From Branchiostoma floridae (taxonomy: Eukaryota; Chordata; Leptocardii; Amphioxiformes; Branchiostomatidae), in assembly GCF_000003815.2 (NCBI RefSeq), contig NC_049986.1:16483172-16547171 (forward strand): a DNA stretch of 64,000 nt, in the 5' to 3' direction. The stretch's first letter is position 1, and every line of letters starts with the position of its first letter. Shown here piece by piece: positions 21,440 through 33,739 of this stretch. The notes below the pieces were generated by a model, which saw nothing but the letters and a program-made list of their open reading frames with translations, ran no database searches and was not told the origin of the DNA. The translations under genes were made by a program, and so were the position numbers.

Positions 21440-21745
21440 CTATACTGGCTTTCATCTGGAGAAATCCACATTGCCGAAGAGCAAAGTGGGGCCGACCTGT
21501 AGCGAGTGCGAGGAGTGGATAGAGCGTTGGGAGGAGGGGAAGTGCTTTTCTTTTCCCACCCACTCGCCCACCCTTATCGCCATTGCTGGGACTCGGCTTC
21601 CACCGCGCGACTTCGGCACTGCCCCCATCACTAATGAGGATGATTCAATGATTGTCAGTGTGGTTACTGTGCTAACTTGGCCAAAGTTCCCTATTGCTAT
21701 TCGACCAGGCCGGACTTCTGACAGAATCATTGAACATGTATAAAA
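21440..21745. other. GC-richer stretch open on both strands, unidentified
   Basis: Between 21452 and 21743 both strands are open for about 90 codons. There is no ATG start on plus, no splice signals stand out, and no family is recognised. It may be an upstream exon of an unknown gene, a repeat, or chance in a GC-rich promoter flank. I favour non-coding. Confidence 0.2.
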
Positions 21746-22029
21746 ATGATACCTACATATCTCAATAGGCTTTTTGTTCAGTTTTGAACCCTTAACATAT
21801 GACCGGGTCTCTACCAGGCACCATAGGTCGCCTGTATAGCCTAAAAGGAGAAATTGGTCAAATAGACAGATAACGTACTACGATTTGTTAAAAAAATGTC
21901 AAAATCGTAAATGACAGCAAAATCGTTGTGTCAATAAGTGAAACAGTGTTAGGTTGAGCCACACAGAAAAAAGATATTTGTATGTTGTAATTTATTTCTT
22001 TGCATATAAATGCTCACAATCAGTTCTAA

Positions 22030-23170
22030 GCGACCTCCCTGTAATGTAACGATTCCCGATTGCAGGAACGGGAGCTCTAAATGGTGAAAAAATTTTGGGA
22101 AGAAGCGATATAAAGATTAAGATATAGTGCAGAAACCAACAACCTTGACAATATCTCTACCACATTTGCCATTGACTTCATGTTATTTCTTTGCATAGCA
22201 TATTTCTATATTTTCATAGCATATCTGCCAGACAGAAAAATAACATATCTTTACCGCTATGTCAATACTATTTCTCTGTCCATAAAAGATAATGAAATAA
22301 GTTACCAGTTCCTGACGACCTTCCTGTAACGATTCCCAATTGTTTGCAGACGGTCGGGAACTCTAAATGTTGAAAAAATGTTGAGAAAAATTCGAAGCCC
22401 TACAGAAAATAGAATCTGCCAGACAGAAAAATAACATATATTTACCACTATCTTTATGTTATTTCCCTCCACATAAAAGGTCACCAAAGCTCGTAACCAG
22501 TTCCTGACGACCTTCCGGTAACGATTCCCAATTGTTTGCAGCCGAACGTGAACTCTAAATGTTGAAAAATGTTGAGAAGAATTTGAAACCCTACAAAAAA
22601 TAGCATATTCTTACCTGACAGAAAAATAAAACATCATTACCACTATCTTTATGTTATTGCCTTGCACAAAAAGGTCACGAAAGCTCGTAACCAGTTCCTG
22701 ACGACCTTCCTGTAACGATTCCCAATTGTTTGCAGTACGGACGTTACGATTCCCAATTGTTTGCAGTACGGACGTTAAATAGAAATGTTGAAAAATGTTG
22801 AGAAGAAGCCCAACAGAAAACAGCATATCCTTACTATACAGAAAAGTAACACATCTTTACCACTATCTCTGTGTTACGTTTTTGCACATTAAAGATCATG
22901 AAAGCTCGTAACCAGTTCCTGACGACCTTCCTGTAACGATTCCCAATTGTTTGCAGTACGGACGTGAACTCTAAATGTTGAAAAAAATGTTGAGAAGAAG
23001 CCCCACAGAAAACAGCATATGCTTACTATACAGAAAAGTAACACATCTTTACCACTATCTCTGTGTTACGTTTTTGCACATTAAAGATCATGAAAGCTCG
23101 TAACCAGTTCCTGACGACCTTCCTGTAACGATTCCCAATTGTTTGCAGTACGGACGTGAACTCTAAATGA
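22030..23170 (+). repeat. Satellite-like array, about 190-bp unit, about six copies
   Basis: The marker CCAGTTCCTGACGACCTTCC followed by TGTAACGATTCCCAATTG recurs near 22306, 22498, 22692, 22914 and 23104. A diverged first copy is near 22030. Spacing is 188-194 bp except one 222-bp interval, where a 31-bp piece (TACGATTCCCAATTGTTTGC ...) is duplicated at 22710-22770. The last two full units are nearly identical and the leftmost is most diverged. No coding role. Confidence 0.9.
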
Positions 23171-23420
23171 AGGCGTTGTTACTCCAAGATGCCGATACCG
23201 GATGAAGAACGCACACACCGTAATAAAGTTTGGCCCACAGGCAACAAAGTTGCTCCTGGTCACTTCAGTTCAATAATCCGGCCGATAAATCGTGCCGCTA
23301 ATGAGACAGGGGTATTCGGAAATGTCACCAGGCCAACCCCGGGCAGTGACATATTTCACGCTTTACTGTGCAGGGATCGGCAAAGGAACCGGGAGGAATG
23401 CTAAATTAAGATGATATTTA

Positions 23421-25087
23421 GCCACACCAATTAATTTATTGGTTCACGTATTTTCTAAAGTGAAAATATAGCAATTGGACATCATGAATGCAACGGGCAG
23501 AGAGGACAACTTGAATATGACCATGATCATGATATGTCCACTACATAAACCTGAGTGCACCAAGGCATACACCTGGACCTGGTCCTTGGGCTTTATTATA
23601 TTTCAGCCATACCATAGGTATGGTGAAATATATTGTATTCGTAATGTTTCTTTCTTTCTTTCTTTCTCCTGTCAAATTTTCAAAGCGATTCATCTCCGCC
23701 GTTTCTGGACCAAATGACTTGAAATTTGGCACAAGGGTAGAGTGGGCCAATACCAAAATGTGTTTTTTTCATTTTTTTCATATCTGCTCCTTAAATGATT
23801 TTATTGAGGTTTTATTGCAACTTTTGGACCAAAACTGTATATTTTGGCCCCCTGTACCATGGTATTACATCCAAATGACCTGAAATTTGGCACAGAGGTG
23901 CTCTAGATACTTATTCAAAGGATCCATGTATAATATGTGGTATAAATCACTTCCAAATGGCTCCTTAAGGAGGTTTTTGTGGGAGAGTTTAGGATAGGTA
24001 AGGCTGGAGTGCCGAGGTCAACGACCTCTAGGTCATTCTGGTGTGTCAGGGCCACAGGTGTGCCAGGTAGATCCAATTATCTACCTACCTACCTAGTCCA
24101 TAGACATCCAGGTGGTTGGTGGACAAGGTAAATCCAATTAATGGCCAGCCAATGAGCGAGCTTATTTTGCTGGAAGAGTCCATTGTTGGACATGGGGTGT
24201 ATTTTAAAATTTACTTTTAGACTTTGGTGATAATGCCAATGTTTTTTTTAGCGGAAGTGTTTTCGCACTGATCCACTTGACATAAGACTACTACTGGGAC
24301 AGTCCATTTTTGCACATAGGGGGGATTTAAAAAAAATCAGTTTTGGACAAGGGTGATGATTCCGAATTCCATTTGTTAAATGGAAGTTTACCCCCACCTG
24401 AAGACTGTACATGAGGAGGATTCGGCAGCCAATCAGCAAGCCTTGTGTTATCAGGAAGAGCCCATTCATGCACGGGGGACTTTTTTAAAATTCAGTTTTG
24501 GACTGGGTTGCTTCTTATACAAAAGGCCATGTACTGTGAGTATTTCTGGACTTGTCTATTGTGCAATTTCAAACAGGGTGAGCTGGGAGATTCCATTCTT
24601 CGACGAAGGGGGTATTTTTTTAAAATTCATTTTGTGGACTTTGCTGACTATTTTAGCTGATATATTTTTGGGATCGCTCCACTTTACATAGGGGTTATAA
24701 CAGGAAGAGTCGATTCTTGCACAGAGGGGGGGTTTTTTCAAATATGGTTTTGGACGGCTGATGATTCCAAATTCCATTTCTTAGCGGAAGTGTTTTTGGA
24801 GTCGTCTATTTTTTTGAGTCCATTCTTGAAGGGGTTTTTGTAAGATTCAGTTTTGCTCATAAGTGTGATTAGTAGTTAGAAGTCATTTTAAGCAGAAGTG
24901 TTCCATTTTTGCACATGAGTGATTTTGGAACAGTCTATTGTTACATGAGGAGGGAGATGGCTGAAATATGCTGTATTTGCTCTCAAGCAAATGTCGGCCT
25001 TTCTAGTTTTCATGATTTTTTTTCAGTTAAGCATATTTGTTTTAGTATTTGAAAATCCGTTAGCCAACAAATTAAATTGGTGTGGCC
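23421..25087. mobile_element. Possible 1.7-kb DNA transposon sharing ends with the 6192 MITE
   Basis: GCCACACCAATTAATTTATT at 23421 and, inverted, GGCCACACCAATTTAATTTG ending at 25087 are terminal repeats of about 40 bp. After the tips both sides continue as ...TTGG(T/C)T-ACG-ATTTTC. These tips match the MITE at 6192-6560. No transposase is visible. A hairpin-ended repeat (23597-23920) is nested inside and the rest (24000-25000) has repeated TTTTTAAAATTCAGTTTTGGAC-like phrases. A clean target duplication is not seen, so the pair could also be two separate elements. Confidence 0.5.
23597..23920 (-). repeat. Dispersed repeat with terminal hairpin, copy A
   Basis: Read on the minus strand, this matches the plus-strand copy at 40165-40471 over about 290 bp. 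Both have CAAATTTCA(G/A)GTCATTTGG twice, a GACAGGAGAAAGAAAGAAAG tract and then a terminal hairpin. Here the hairpin is 23597-23632, arms CCATACC/GGTATGG with outer TATTTCA/TGAAATA. Element class unknown. Confidence 0.7.
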
Positions 25088-25243
25088 TTGCCTTCCTGAT
25101 TACATGGAAATTGATGTATTGTTTTAGGTGTTTTTCTCCACGTGTCTGTTTGAGTTTCTGCATACATGTATTTTTTACCAGCAATGACTCAAGAAGCTAT
25201 GGGTGGGTCGTCATAATATTTGATCTAGGTAGGTCTTGTTTAC

Positions 25244-25422
25244 CCTAGGGCCAACTTTCCCGTCCAGGGCCCGACCGGGCAGTTTACAGGTATGTTATAA
25301 AACACAAAACACAACCAAAAATTATCCAAGAAAATAAATTGTGCGTACTTATTGATATATATTGTTTTTTTTTGTCACCGCAAACAGCCCGGTCGGGCCC
25401 CTGGTGGGATAGGTGACCCTGG
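25244..25422. mobile_element. 179-bp MITE with GC-rich inverted termini
   Basis: The left part ending CAGGGCCCGACCGGGCAGTT and, inverted, the right part CAGGGGCCCGACCGGGCTGT form inverted repeats of about 40 bp. The outer tips are CCTAGGGCCAAC and CCAGGGTCACC. The interior is a short AT-rich spacer. A GCCCGACCGGGC palindromic core occurs in each arm. Target duplication not resolved. Confidence 0.65.
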
Positions 25423-26041
25423 CCAATTTCTTGAATATCGAAACGCTATTCTGAACAGCAGTAACGAAGGTACAATTCAACCAGTTACAATGTAACGCAG
25501 CCAATGGCACAACTGTAAAACATACCTAGCTCAGACACAATTTCACCTTGTCTTGCCATGTTTTACAGCTAATATTTATATGAGAACTACGTAATGCTTT
25601 AGTAATCGATCCATTTTACAGCAAGACACAATAGAAGTGTTTACGTAAGAAAAACAACTATAGATGAATGAAGATTGTCTCAAACAAGTATTCCTATTCC
25701 AGGGATTATTTGAAAATTCTTTTTTTTCCAATGCCTGATCAAGTGTAGTTTTTTGAAAGCACAATGTTTCCGTAGGTATTTGCTATGCGTGGGTAAATAC
25801 CTCACGCCCAATGCACTGGTAGAGTAATTATGTTACACATATTTGTGTTTATGACCCCCAAGAGACAGATGAGATTTGCATGTTTATTAAAGTTGACACA
25901 TATTAGCCTAATGGACAAAATTGGCGTGAAATCTATCCATGGTTGACCTACCACAGAAACATATTGGGCCACGTAGAGGAGATTAAAAATCACACGCCTC
26001 CTGGCGTACCTGCAAAGTTCTACAGAGCATTTTTTAAAGTA

Positions 26042-26452
26042 AGGCCATGTTGATTTGATTATATGGATGGCATCCACTAGGAATCCAAAAACTGATGCGA
26101 GCGTGCAAAGGAAAAAAGTTTGACCAAAAATTGATTGCTTTTATTATGAAACCTAAGTGGTCAGGAAGTTTGAACAAATGAATGAATGTAACGTTAGTAT
26201 AGCAAACAACAAATTATTCATTTTTGTCCTTTTACATCTTCTGTGACATTGTAATGTACTATGACATTAGTACAGTGTACACGTTTTCTAATACAATTTT
26301 TTTCAATCAATATTATATTTGCTTATCTTGAAGCTGCTTTGCATGATTAAGAGTGTGGTTGAAAACTTGTTTTTTTTATAAATATTTTTGGAAACAGCCG
26401 AAAATTGATGCGCGCGTGGATGTGGATCTATAAGATAAAATCAACATGGCCT
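26042..26452. mobile_element. MITE with AGGCCATGTTGATTT termini
   Basis: Left end AGGCCATGTTGATTTGATTA and inverted right end AGGCCATGTTGATTTTATCT. Similarity continues inward past GGATG/CATCCAC and TGATGCG(A/C)GCG for about 60 bp. Flanks AGTA and AGCA may be a 4-bp duplication with one mismatch. Non-coding interior. Confidence 0.7.
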
Positions 26453-26469
26453 AGCAATAGACGTCTCTG

Positions 26470-26645
26470 TGGACAACGTTGATGTATAACATGTTAGACC
26501 TTCTGCTGCGCCGAACAGCGTGTGGTATCCAGTGTGTCAGGTACTTTCAACCTATGGACAACATAAACTTCTAGTGAAAACCTCAACGATGCAGACAGTC
26601 CCCAAGCTCTGTCGCTGGCTAGCATCAGACAAACTGATAGGTAGC
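26470..26645 (+). other. Weak coding candidate, unidentified
   Basis: An ATG at about 26491 opens a short basic frame (MLDLLLRRTACGIQCVRYF) that stops after about 28 codons. A second frame continues VKTSTMQTVPKLCRWLASDK to a poor donor (gatag|gtagct). Joined by one frameshift they could resemble a small mitochondrial-type N-terminus. Without homology this is speculative. Confidence 0.15.
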
Positions 26646-27660
26646 TATGTGTGTTTTAGCATAAACGAAACTAGAACATGTAACATGAAGCTCATACGGT
26701 AGTCTGTACTTCCCCTCCAAACTTCACATTGTAAATTAAAGGATATTTGAAATTAGCTTGAGTTACAAAATCGCCGTACCTATCCATTGTCTCCTTACTA
26801 TCATCAAGGAACACAGGTATTAACATTTATCAAGATAAGCTGTGCCATCGATTTGTTCAAGGTATGTCGTTATGTGCTGTCGTGCATTGCCAATGGCTAC
26901 TGCAAACTTCTAGAAGTCATACAGTATATATATATTCGGGCTTTGTGTGGTAATAACACTTTTTCACAAACTGCGTATGTGGTAGTCCTAGCCCTTGTAA
27001 CAAGGCTACGGAACAAAGCTCTGTACGTCATGACTTTGAAGGTGGTGTTCTTTACTTGACATTACCCCTGATAACCCTCTGGACTGACGGGACATAAGAC
27101 GACAGAGAACTCATCACAGTACGTTAGTTTAAATGTCAGTCCCTTCTGATTTCTACTCACCAGATTCAATTTACTGTCAAGCTTCACCCTGCTAGTTAGC
27201 TCCAGGAATTTGGTACGCCCCTAAAATCCTAACACCGTGATAAAGACTCTGCCGGGGACAGAGAGTACTTCATAAAGTTATTCATCACTTTCATATCCGA
27301 TGAGTGGCTACAGTCTGAAGACTGCAAGCTACTGTTGGCGACGGCCCTATTGGTCTCTGGATACCTCCCTGGCGCCGAGCGCCCTCACAAAAACATCGAC
27401 CCTAAATGGGTTATTTCATGTTATGTATATAGGTCTGGCGGCCATGTCTCGTGAAAGGGATGTATAGGTTACATTGTCTGCAGAAGGGAGACGTGTTTCC
27501 GTTCTTTTGTTTGGTTAGTTCCGCTCGTACGGAAAATGTACTTTTGTCCCTGTCCCTGTATGTCATGCTAGTCTGGGTAAAGCTGGTTTGCATTTCACAT
27601 TGGAAGTTTTTACCCCTGAAACTGTTAGCTATGATAACTGTTAGCTATGATAGCTGATAC

Positions 27661-27925
27661 GATGGTGGCGTCGTGTTGGGGCAAGGGTTATGGTGTTTTC
27701 TGAGGTCCTAGCTTTGAAGCCCTTGACACACCGCCGATATTGTGACCTTGGAAAGTCACTTGTCGCGACATTCCCCACTCCACTCAGGTGTAAGGAAATG
27801 GGCACCTGACTTTGGATGGAGAGGGAAGGAGAGGGCTGGGCTCCACTTTCTGACCAAGATCGTGCTCTAGACACAGTGGATGACAGCCCACTGCACCCGC
27901 GGCCTCAAAAAGGCTAGGGAAATTC
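27661..27925 (+). repeat. SINE-like dispersed repeat, copy 2
   Basis: GCCGATATTGTGACCTTGGA, AAGTCACTTGTCGCGACATT and CCCCACTCCACTCAGGTG follow the order seen in 13250-13430, at lower similarity and without the 3' half. Truncated or diverged copy. Confidence 0.4.
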
Positions 27926-27929
27926 TTGA

Positions 27930-30900
27930 TCTTTAGCCTTTCTAGCTGGGTATGAACCACCTCCTTGGTACGAGTAACTCCACAGTACTTAGCTCACTCA
28001 GTCAGGTTCGGCTACCAGGAGAAATAGACGGGGGCATAAGCTCCGATGACAGATTCACCACTCCGTTACAAAATGAAATGCCAGTATAGCTCAGCACATC
28101 CAAATGAACATTACCTTTACCGTCATCTTTGTAGGTTTGTTTCAACCGTTACATATTCACGAGCTCGAGAAGCTCATGTCGGCCTGCCGACCGCTTTTTG
28201 ATAGAAGTGATATCGAGGTATCGGCTACTACTATAATTGCAATCACTGTATACACACCGTCCTTCATGACTATCAATTGACCAACTTCATAATTTCCTGA
28301 GTGAATGTGTAGAGGCAACCAATCAGCTCATTTAGCATTGATTGATTCAGCGTATACACTGTAGGGCCGATTCAGTACATCAAAAAAAGGATGGTTGCAG
28401 TCATCTAGAAAAAAATGTCATTATGTAACAAATATCAATACCAGAAATATGAATATTGATAGTATTGTCCGGGAATTGTCCCTATTTGAAATGGTGATCT
28501 TAAATAAAAAGTGACTCAGCTGAAAGCGAGGTGACATCAACTGTACACTACTGGGTCATGGGCAGTAGAAACAGCCTTCCGCAATCGAGCAGAAAGAAAC
28601 AAATGCGTTTACAGAATTGTGTAAAAAGGTATGTACACATTCCTCGTCAATTATACACTTCTGGGACGTAATTAGACCATAGCCAGTTCTTCTAACCATA
28701 CATCAAGTCTAGCCCTTAAGTGTATGTGCAAACGTACGACATACAACCGAGCGCTTGTCGGTCGCCTCTGCTTGGGGCTTACCAAACGAGTTTCCCGCTT
28801 GGAATGTGGATTGTCTCATTTGTCTGACGGCTCTCTATCAGCTGTGACAGGATGATGACACAAGGGTGCCGACATCGGCCAACTTAACTATCAATTAGGG
28901 ACAACTTTATTCCCCCGGCCCGCCCGGAGTCACGGAGGGCCGATGATGGGGATAGCCTGGATGTCTTCCTGGTTAGGTTCACGTCAACTCTCATCAGCTC
29001 TATTGGAGTGGAGCTCTACGCAAACAGGTTGAAAGCTAGTCTAGCAAATAGGATGGTCTCCAGACCTCTGAGTTAGAGTATGGTTCCTGTAACAGAAAGA
29101 AGACCCCAAGGCCCGTTTTATGCTAATGTTTTGATAGGTTGATTTTTACCTCCTTACGCAATCTTAATTCGACCCATATTTTCAGGAACATATTGTAACC
29201 AATGTGCATATTGATTTAGGATTTCGGGAAACTCATATCCAGTTGCTTGAGTAACTTCTTTTTTGGTGCATTCTATTACATGGATATCTAACCTTCATCG
29301 ACGTATATATGAATTTGTTATTACCGATAGTATATAATGATATGGGTGATAGTATTCCAAATAATGTTATCGTTAGATACAAAACATACTTAGCTACAAG
29401 TAATAACGTACGAACCTTTACTTTGATCTTACATACAATATGTATATAAAATGCATGCATTGGTGTTGTCCCATGATGTCACTTCGTTTTTATGATCAAC
29501 GATGTGGTGAGAGCTATATAGTGACTGTATTATCTACGTATCAAATACAAGGTCAAAAGGATTGGGATGTCCCTCTGGCATGGCAAAGTGGAAGATGCAT
29601 ACATCCCAACAAGCCGACATTGCGTATGACTAGTGTGGACTCCTCTCCATGGCCATCTCGAGGTGGCTATTGCCATCTGGAAGTACAAGGATTTCGCCAA
29701 AACCATTCTCCCACTAGCAAATGCATTTGCTATTTGTAAGAATGGCGTGCGACGCTAAAACATCATGAATGTAAAAGTCATGCCAAGTATATTGCTGACC
29801 TCAGATGAGAGTGAAGATAGACAGATAGATAGCACATGGTAAAAGCATATTCATCGATTACATGGATGGAAATGTATTTTCTCTTCCCAATTCTCACAAT
29901 AACAGATATGTTAATAATGTACATCCAATCACCACTCGCACAACTCTGATACTTCTCTGAAGTTGATACACACTCAGACAAACATTAACAGTAATGTATG
30001 CTATAATGCGAGTCCTGATTTTGCTTTTATCACCGTCTCACGTTCGTGCTGATGTTTAGGAGACCATCTTAGCCAGACAGTCTTTTCCCGATGGATTTTA
30101 TAGGTCTCGTTGGATGGCCACCATCACTGGATATCAAACTGATGTACTAAAGGCACATAGCAAAACACGAGCGGTACATACTGAGTGCATTGGACGTCAG
30201 AAAAGAGCAGTGGGTTCCTAAAAAATGAGGTTTGTTTAGAGGAAAAATTCGGTGATGACAAGTGATGGTCTGGCACATAAAGTTCTTTAGGACCATAACA
30301 CAGCCTCACGCATTTCAGTGTTGGAAGGTTATCATAATGCTACCGTCATTAACAGCAATCGTGGAATATGTAAAGAGGTTGGTGAGTGGTCAAAGGGTTT
30401 ACCTTGTTTAGTGCAATTCCACAGAAACATGTAGATGACAATGGCGGAGAAGTAGAAACAAACCACACAATTTTCTATTCTTTGGGGCTTAGATTTAGCC
30501 TTTTTTTTTACACATGGAGGAACATGCGCTGTACATACGACCTTTGCACTGGTAGGTGACTGATTTGAATCATATTCATCGGAGGCAGATTCTGGTCAAC
30601 GGCTGGGCCGCAACGTCATCGTTCCGGGAGCTGATTTCAGGCAACAAGCGCTGGTGGATCATACCAATAACGTACATCAACCCACGTAATCCATGTAACT
30701 GGGAAATGAGTAGTCGGTATGGTGGAAAAGTGATCCATATCAAATGTTAAAGCGCAATTAGTCTTTAAGAAAACAGGGTCATTGGTATGGTCTGTATATG
30801 GGAATGGCTGTTGCCTTGGCCTTTCAGAGAAGCCGCAGTGTGTTATAAATGCCAGATGTTGCTCGATAATTAACGGTGATGCATGGGACGGTCGCCAATA

Positions 30901-32214
30901 GTAACTGCCACCCCTCCTTAATCAAACACGATTTATGGTAAAACATAACGTTAAGGGGCATCTTGTGGCGACTTCAACGTGATGATAATGCAAACAGGAA
31001 ACTTTATCTCCTGTAGATCTCATCATTAAAACTTTTATACTGTCCTGCTCACGGCGATGAGGCAATAATTACTGGATGTTTTCTTTACAGGCCACCTTAC
31101 ACGCCTTCATTGGCATTTGGCCTTCAGGGAAATGTCAGAGACGCTCTGAGCATTTTACGAACATATTACCGGGTTTGTCCTCGTTATCGCAAGCATTGCA
31201 CTGGCAGGTTTATCAAAGCAAAGCGCACCCAAGGCTGCGGATGGCTGCGCGAGAAAGGAGAGGTATGCTGGCGCATGATATAGGAATATTGCCTTGTCAC
31301 TCCTCTTATCGCATTTAAGAGCGGTGTTCTTCTTATCAAATTGTCAGGAGGAAAAGTGGCCCATTTAGGCTCAAAAGAAATGTGAGACGGTAGCGTGCGC
31401 TTGTTTTTCCCGCGGCTAAGTCTTTACTGGTCTATTGGTTCTGCGTCACAAGGTTTAAGTATTCTCTTAAAGTACGAACACCAGGGCTTAAAATAGTATA
31501 TTAAGTACATCAGAAAATATAAACAGCCAGATTGTGTATGTATTCATGTATGCGATGAAATCAACTTACAGACCTACGTCACAACTTGCGACATAGAACA
31601 ACGATAAGAGTCCAAGCACAATCAGAAGGAAGCAGATGTGGCTTACCAACAACCTGCTGGCTATAAGCCATATTTCCCAGTGGATCCACTGCCACGTACA
31701 CTTTTATTAAGGGTGATTGAACGACAACCCCAAAGAGCTTATTGCCCGCATTTCATTGAAGGTCCTTTGTGTAGGTGTGAGGTTCAACTGTCGGTACTTT
31801 TAAGAGAACAGAGGTAGCCAGCCGTAATACTAGCACACTACTTTCTTCATCTGCCATCATCTCACACTTCAATAATACAGACATACTAGATCTGCAGGCA
31901 TACGAAAGGGACAGGGGATTGTTCCATCGTCTCAGAGGACATGAGAGGCACGTTCTGGTACATTTAGAAACATTTCTTCCACCGAAAGAACACAATGACG
32001 ATGTGGCAGTAGGTAGCCCTTGAGGAGTATGTATCCTTCTACGGACGATGATTTTCCCATTTACTGTTGCCACTTACCCACAAGTAAGCCACGGTAGCTG
32101 CCGAAAAGGAGTCGAGGTCACATAATTGCTGCCCGGATATCCTGGAATCCCTGGCACAATAAAACTGAGAAGAGGGTTCTTTATAAAGGACATGTAAATT
32201 CCAGTATTACATAC
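27930..32214. other. No gene supported
   Basis: Both strands lack recognisable exons. Short open frames (for example 29440-29739 and 31076-31318) have no family resemblance. An acceptor-like ttctttacag stands before 31091, but the following frame is unconvincing. Confidence 0.4.
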
Positions 32215-32574
32215 CTGCAGCTGTTCACACTCGACACACAAATATACTTTTTCTCCCATTTTTCCATCGGACCCATCGGCGTTGAGCGGAGTGTTTTTCA
32301 GAACAAAAGGACGCGTCGACGGTGATGAGTGTAGGGCTTTCTTTTTTTGATTTGAAGAAGAAATTGAGCCATCAGCTAGTGTATTTGAAAGTAAATTAGT
32401 CCAGTGTATCTTTTTATTTGTAGGTGAACTATGTATTGCAACTCGACTGATTTGACAAAAAACATATTCTGGCACAAGCCCAATGTTTGGTAAATCACGG
32501 TGAAACTCAATATATAATGATGAAGTGTAAAAGCCACTATATACAGTGTCTCCGTCATAGTCTATGTTTTTTCT
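32215..32574 (-). CDS. Uncertain minus-strand exon candidate
   Basis: An open frame of 120 codons (open up to 32616) ends exactly at a canonical donor, ctgcag|gtatgt. Downstream-end residues are KMGEKVYLCVECEQLQ, with an upstream segment YSGFYTSSLYIEFHRDLPN. There is no in-frame ATG and the acceptors (gccag| at 32575, or gtgcag| at about 32612) lack a pyrimidine tract. It could be an exon of the same minus-strand gene as 50010-50131, but nothing links them. No domain recognised; chance is possible. Confidence 0.25.
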
Positions 32575-33473
32575 CTGGCAATTTGGTGCCCGCGCCCCGC
32601 TCCCCCGAACTGCACCTCACGGTAAGCTGATGTATAGCAGGTATCGTTAAATAATGGGAGGAGAAGAGTGAAATATGAGTCACCCCGGACAAGCGCGGCT
32701 CCGCAAGTTCACATTACTGTACGATCTGCCGGGGAGATATGGCCATATGCTCTCATGATACATTCGGCGCCCAAAGACTAAGGGTAACATTTGCTCAAGG
32801 CGGACGCTTTCATGCCCCGTCTCCATGGCGACAAATGATGTATAACATAGTGGACGGGTTTTGCCATCGATTGATTTTTGGGGCAGTTTTATTCAAAATG
32901 TTGTTGCACTTGCAGTTAACGTTTACGTTTAGAAATATTACCATATGGACGAAGTAGACCTGCTTTATTTAGCTGCTGCTGTATATTCCGGCAGGTCCTG
33001 GTATAAAGGTATTTTCTGAGTGGAAATACAAAAGAACTTACGCTATAGGCATCTTCTTCAATTACCTTCTTGGCATCAAAAGATACGGCTTATTTTCTGT
33101 CTTTTAAGAGGTATATGCCAAGTAATTAAAAAATCACTTGGCATAAACCTCCTATAGATAAGTCAACTGTTTCCATATAAGTCCTCCGATTGCTCCAATT
33201 TGTAACATTAATGAACTAACGATATCTTCTACATAATAGAGGGATTTGCTTTTTCTGTCAAGAGGTGTTGTTCTGTACTTATGATCTTTTTTGATATTGT
33301 TATTTTTTGACTCGTGAATTGGTATAGCACAAGAGTACATCATCATGTTAATTTCTGAATATGTGCTTGAATATGTAAAATGACCTGATGTCAGTTGCTA
33401 TTGTAATATATATCTATATATTTATAACCTTAAAATCGGTGCAACGTCCAGTATATACACTGTATGGGCTATA

Positions 33474-33739
33474 NNNNNNNNNNNNNNNNNNNNNNNNNNN
33501 NNNNNNNNNNNNNNNNNNNNNNNNNNNNNNNNNNNNNNNNNNNNNNNNNNNNNNNNNNNNNNNNNNNNNNNNNNNNNNNNNNNNNNNNNNNNNNNNNNNN
33601 NNNNNNNNNNNNNNNNNNNNNNNNNNNNNNNNNNNNNNNNNNNNNNNNNNNNNNNNNNNNNNNNNNNNNNNNNNNNNNNNNNNNNNNNNNNNNNNNNNNN
33701 NNNNNNNNNNNNNNNNNNNNNNNNNNNNNNNNNNNNNNN
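33474..33739. other. Assembly gap (266 N)
   Basis: Run of N. Open frames drawn across it are meaningless. The true length is unknown. Confidence 1.

Noticed and set aside
21452-21743. About 90-codon open frames on both strands in the MED27 upstream flank
   Set aside because: Simultaneous openness on both strands, no ATG on plus and no recognised domain fit a GC-rich flank better than a gene.
32140-32160. Collagen-like PGIPGYPG peptide on minus
   Set aside because: Lies after a canonical donor, in intronic read-through, and is too short to mean anything.
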